From positions 1 through 35,894 of the forward strand of contig CAZXYS010000041.1 in NCBI GenBank assembly GCA_964645005.1: a stretch of 35,894 nucleotides of DNA, written 5' to 3'. This document shows positions 34,089 through 35,894 of the stretch, piece by piece (position 1 is the first letter of the stretch; the number at the start of each line of letters is the position of its first letter). The position numbers and the translations under genes are program-made. The stretch is from CAZXYS01 sp964645005 (GTDB taxonomy: Bacteria > Bacteroidota > Ignavibacteria > Kapaibacteriales > UBA2268). A model generated the notes under the pieces. The model made no database searches. It saw only the letters and a list, made by a program, of their open reading frames with translations, and was not told where the DNA came from.

Positions 34089-35138
34089 ATGATGATGATG
34101 AAAAAATATACTTTAGTTATGCTGCTAACACTTGCTGCCATGCTGATTTCGTGCAATAGCGAGCAAGGACCTGCTCAGCAACCAAAGAAAAAAAAGGTGC
34201 CCCTGGTAAGTGTAGAACCGGCTATGAAAACAAAGATGGTCTCTTTTATTGAAATCACGGGTACTATTCAGCCCAACATATTTACCGACATTAAATCGCC
34301 CGCTGACGGTATTTTAGAGTCTCTTAGGGCTCGCGAAAATCAAATGGTGGAAAAAGATGACATAATTGCGGTAATCAATCCAAATGACCGTGTGGCTGTT
34401 ATATCAAACAATCAATTAAAGGTTGATCTGTTGGAAGAAAAAGTAAAAGAGGCTGATAATAATTCAGAAAAACACGAAAAATTAATACAGGAACTCGACA
34501 AAGCGAAAAGTAATCTGGAGTACGCTAAAAATATGTATCAGACCATTCCCGTTATCTGCCCAATGAGCGGGTTGGTAACGCAGCGCTGGCTCGATGAGGG
34601 CAGCCAGGTAAGCGATCAAGAAAACATAATAACAATTAGCGATATGAGTTCTCTGGTTATAAAAGCCGAAGTAAACGAAAAATATTTTGAAGCCATTAAA
34701 CAAGGCAAAAAACTGCCTGTAATACTCAATGCCTATCCAAATGATACATTAACAGGCAAAATCAGCTTAGTCTATCCACAGGTTGACCCGGTAACCCGAA
34801 GTGTAAAGTTTGATATTAAAATACTAAATTTCGACAAGCCCCTTTTACCCGGGATGATGGCATCTGTTAAAATACCGGTGTCTGTCAGGGAAAATGCTGT
34901 TTCGGTGCCCGAGCACGCTGTTCTTTCATCACCCGATGATAAGTATTTTCTTTTTGTCGTAAACGAAGATTCACTGGCTCAGAAAAGGATAGTACATACA
35001 GGCATTTCATCGGGGAATAAAATCGAAATCATCAAAGGATTAGAGGAAAATGAAATAGTTGTCGTGTCAGGTCAGGAGATGTTAAAAGATAGCGTTAAAG
35101 TTAAAATAGTGGGAACATCAAGAGCTGAAAAGAAATGA
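34089..35138 (+). CDS. RND efflux periplasmic adaptor (HlyD/MFP) lipoprotein
   Basis: 349 aa from ATG 34089, the first of four consecutive ATG codons; an upstream in-frame ATG at 34047 overlaps tolC. The signal peptide ends LISC, so it is lipid-anchored in the inner membrane. The barrel-sandwich segment GILESLRARENQMVEKDDIIAVI and the matching YQTIPVICPMSGLVTQRWLDEGSQV half flank a short coiled coil, followed by the membrane-proximal beta-barrel. The ATG of the RND gene overlaps its TGA by four bases. Confidence 0.92.
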   Translation: MMMMKKYTLVMLLTLAAMLISCNSEQGPAQQPKKKKVPLVSVEPAMKTKMVSFIEITGTIQPNIFTDIKSPADGILESLRARENQMVEKDDIIAVINPNDRVAVISNNQLKVDLLEEKVKEADNNSEKHEKLIQELDKAKSNLEYAKNMYQTIPVICPMSGLVTQRWLDEGSQVSDQENIITISDMSSLVIKAEVNEKYFEAIKQGKKLPVILNAYPNDTLTGKISLVYPQVDPVTRSVKFDIKILNFDKPLLPGMMASVKIPVSVRENAVSVPEHAVLSSPDDKYFLFVVNEDSLAQKRIVHTGISSGNKIEIIKGLEENEIVVVSGQEMLKDSVKVKIVGTSRAEKK

Positions 35139-35894
35139 AACTAACGACACAATCCATAAAACGTCCTGCAGGAACAATCATATTGATGATTGTGTTAATA
35201 GTGGTGGGAATATCCGGCATTTTTAGAATGCCGACGAATATGCTTCCCGATATAACCTACCCTATGGTAAAAGTTTATGTGTACTGGCCCGGCGCAACGC
35301 CTGAACAAATTGAAAATGAAGTAGCCACAGTTATTGAGCGAAAAATGGCTACAGTCGATAACCTCGATTACATCGAATCTATGTCAGAAGAGGGCGTCTA
35401 TACCTTGCTGGTAAATTTTGACTATAGTGTAGACCGCGATGTGGCTTATCAGGATGTGCTGGCCAAATTAGGATTGATTAAAAAGGATTTACCTGCTGGT
35501 ATTTTAGAACCAGTTGCTTTTAAGGCAGACCCATCCCAGCTTCCGGTGGTTGAGATCATCGTCTCATCAGATAATATGAGCCTTACACAGCTAAGGACCT
35601 GGGTAGAAAATGAGTTTCAGGAGGAATTCGCATCGGTAAAAGGCTCCGCCGGATCGGCCCTTTCGGGAGGAATGATGCGGGAAATCCGTGTGCACATCGA
35701 TCCAATCAAAATGATGGGGTACCAAATTACCTTGGATGAAGTTGCCAACAGACTGAAAAAAGAAAATATTGATATAGCCGGGGGGCGTGTAGTTACCAAT
35801 AAAAGAGATTATATTATACGTACTTACGGGGAATTTCAGTCGCTCGAAGAAATTGAAAACCTGATTCTCCGTAAGCCGGACAATGGCGGCCAGA
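35135..35894 (+). CDS. RND-family efflux transporter, 5' part (cut by window end)
   Basis: First 253 residues of an AcrB/HAE1-type pump. A basic N-terminus KLTTQSIKRPAG leads into TM1 (about 11-32, IILMIVLIVVGISGI), then the porter-domain start FRMPTNMLPDITYPMVKV and PGATPEQIENEV. Later segments are LPVVEIIVSSDNMS and KRDYIIRTYGEFQSLEEIENL. Frame is open at the end of the window. Substrate undetermined; HAE1-type pumps usually export organic compounds, so its link to arsenic is by location only. Confidence 0.93.
   Translation, partial: MKLTTQSIKRPAGTIILMIVLIVVGISGIFRMPTNMLPDITYPMVKVYVYWPGATPEQIENEVATVIERKMATVDNLDYIESMSEEGVYTLLVNFDYSVDRDVAYQDVLAKLGLIKKDLPAGILEPVAFKADPSQLPVVEIIVSSDNMSLTQLRTWVENEFQEEFASVKGSAGSALSGGMMREIRVHIDPIKMMGYQITLDEVANRLKKENIDIAGGRVVTNKRDYIIRTYGEFQSLEEIENLILRKPDNGGQ

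Overview
The window looks like chromosomal sequence of a Bacteroidota-superphylum bacterium, most likely the Ignavibacteria/Chlorobi side. It is AT-rich, carries a PorZ-like two-component-propeller protein with a type IX secretion C-terminal domain, a GlmU-like fused sugar nucleotidyltransferase of the Bacteroidetes/Chlorobi type, many exported lipoproteins and outer-membrane barrels, and a TTG / TAnnTTTG promoter in front of a tRNA. A run of exactly 100 N marks a scaffold gap, so this is an assembled draft or metagenome contig. The lineage is inferred from protein resemblance, not from a marker gene search.

Layout. 0.2-1.5 kb: SpoIIE/RsbU-type phosphatase. 1.5-2.1 kb: non-coding stretch with two intergenic repeat elements. 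2.1-5.2 kb (minus): tight operon of TonB-dependent receptor, THEP1-like NTPase and MobA. 5.5-9.2 kb (plus): ribH, a PorZ-like protein, an NmrA-type reductase. 9.3-12.7 kb (minus): pyrG, FKBP lipoprotein, GlmU-like protein. 13.2-14.0 kb: DtxR-family regulator with a strong terminator, then tRNA-Thr(CGT). 14.1-16.2 kb: relic of a type IIG restriction-modification gene cut by a decayed IS1380-like element. 16.4-18.2 kb: vWA lipoprotein, TPR protein, tRNA-Gln(CTG). 18.4-25.0 kb: housekeeping and envelope genes (rfbC, membrane protein, heptose adenylyltransferase, thpR, lipoprotein, hydrolase, M28 peptidase). 25.0-25.7 kb: DUF559 endonuclease-like gene bracketed by inverted copies of a repeat. 25.8-35.9 kb: arsenic island on the plus strand.

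The arsenic island is the most coherent system. An arsR-acr3 unit is followed, after a tandem-repeat region containing the gap, by a thioredoxin-type arsenate reductase that carries its own signal peptide, a lipoprotein with a thioredoxin-like CxxC, a small outer-membrane barrel starting with a CxCC cluster, an alginate-export-like porin, a second arsR, a decayed duplicate of the porin C-terminus, a DUF169 protein, and a TolC/adaptor/RND efflux set cut by the window end. I infer that arsenate may be reduced outside the cytoplasm here, which would be unusual.

A second theme is small palindromic DNA. At least four intergenic repeat types occur; several hairpins share a TTTA loop, and one type forms inverted flanks around the DUF559 gene while also occurring as a similar pair without a gene near 1.7-1.9 kb.
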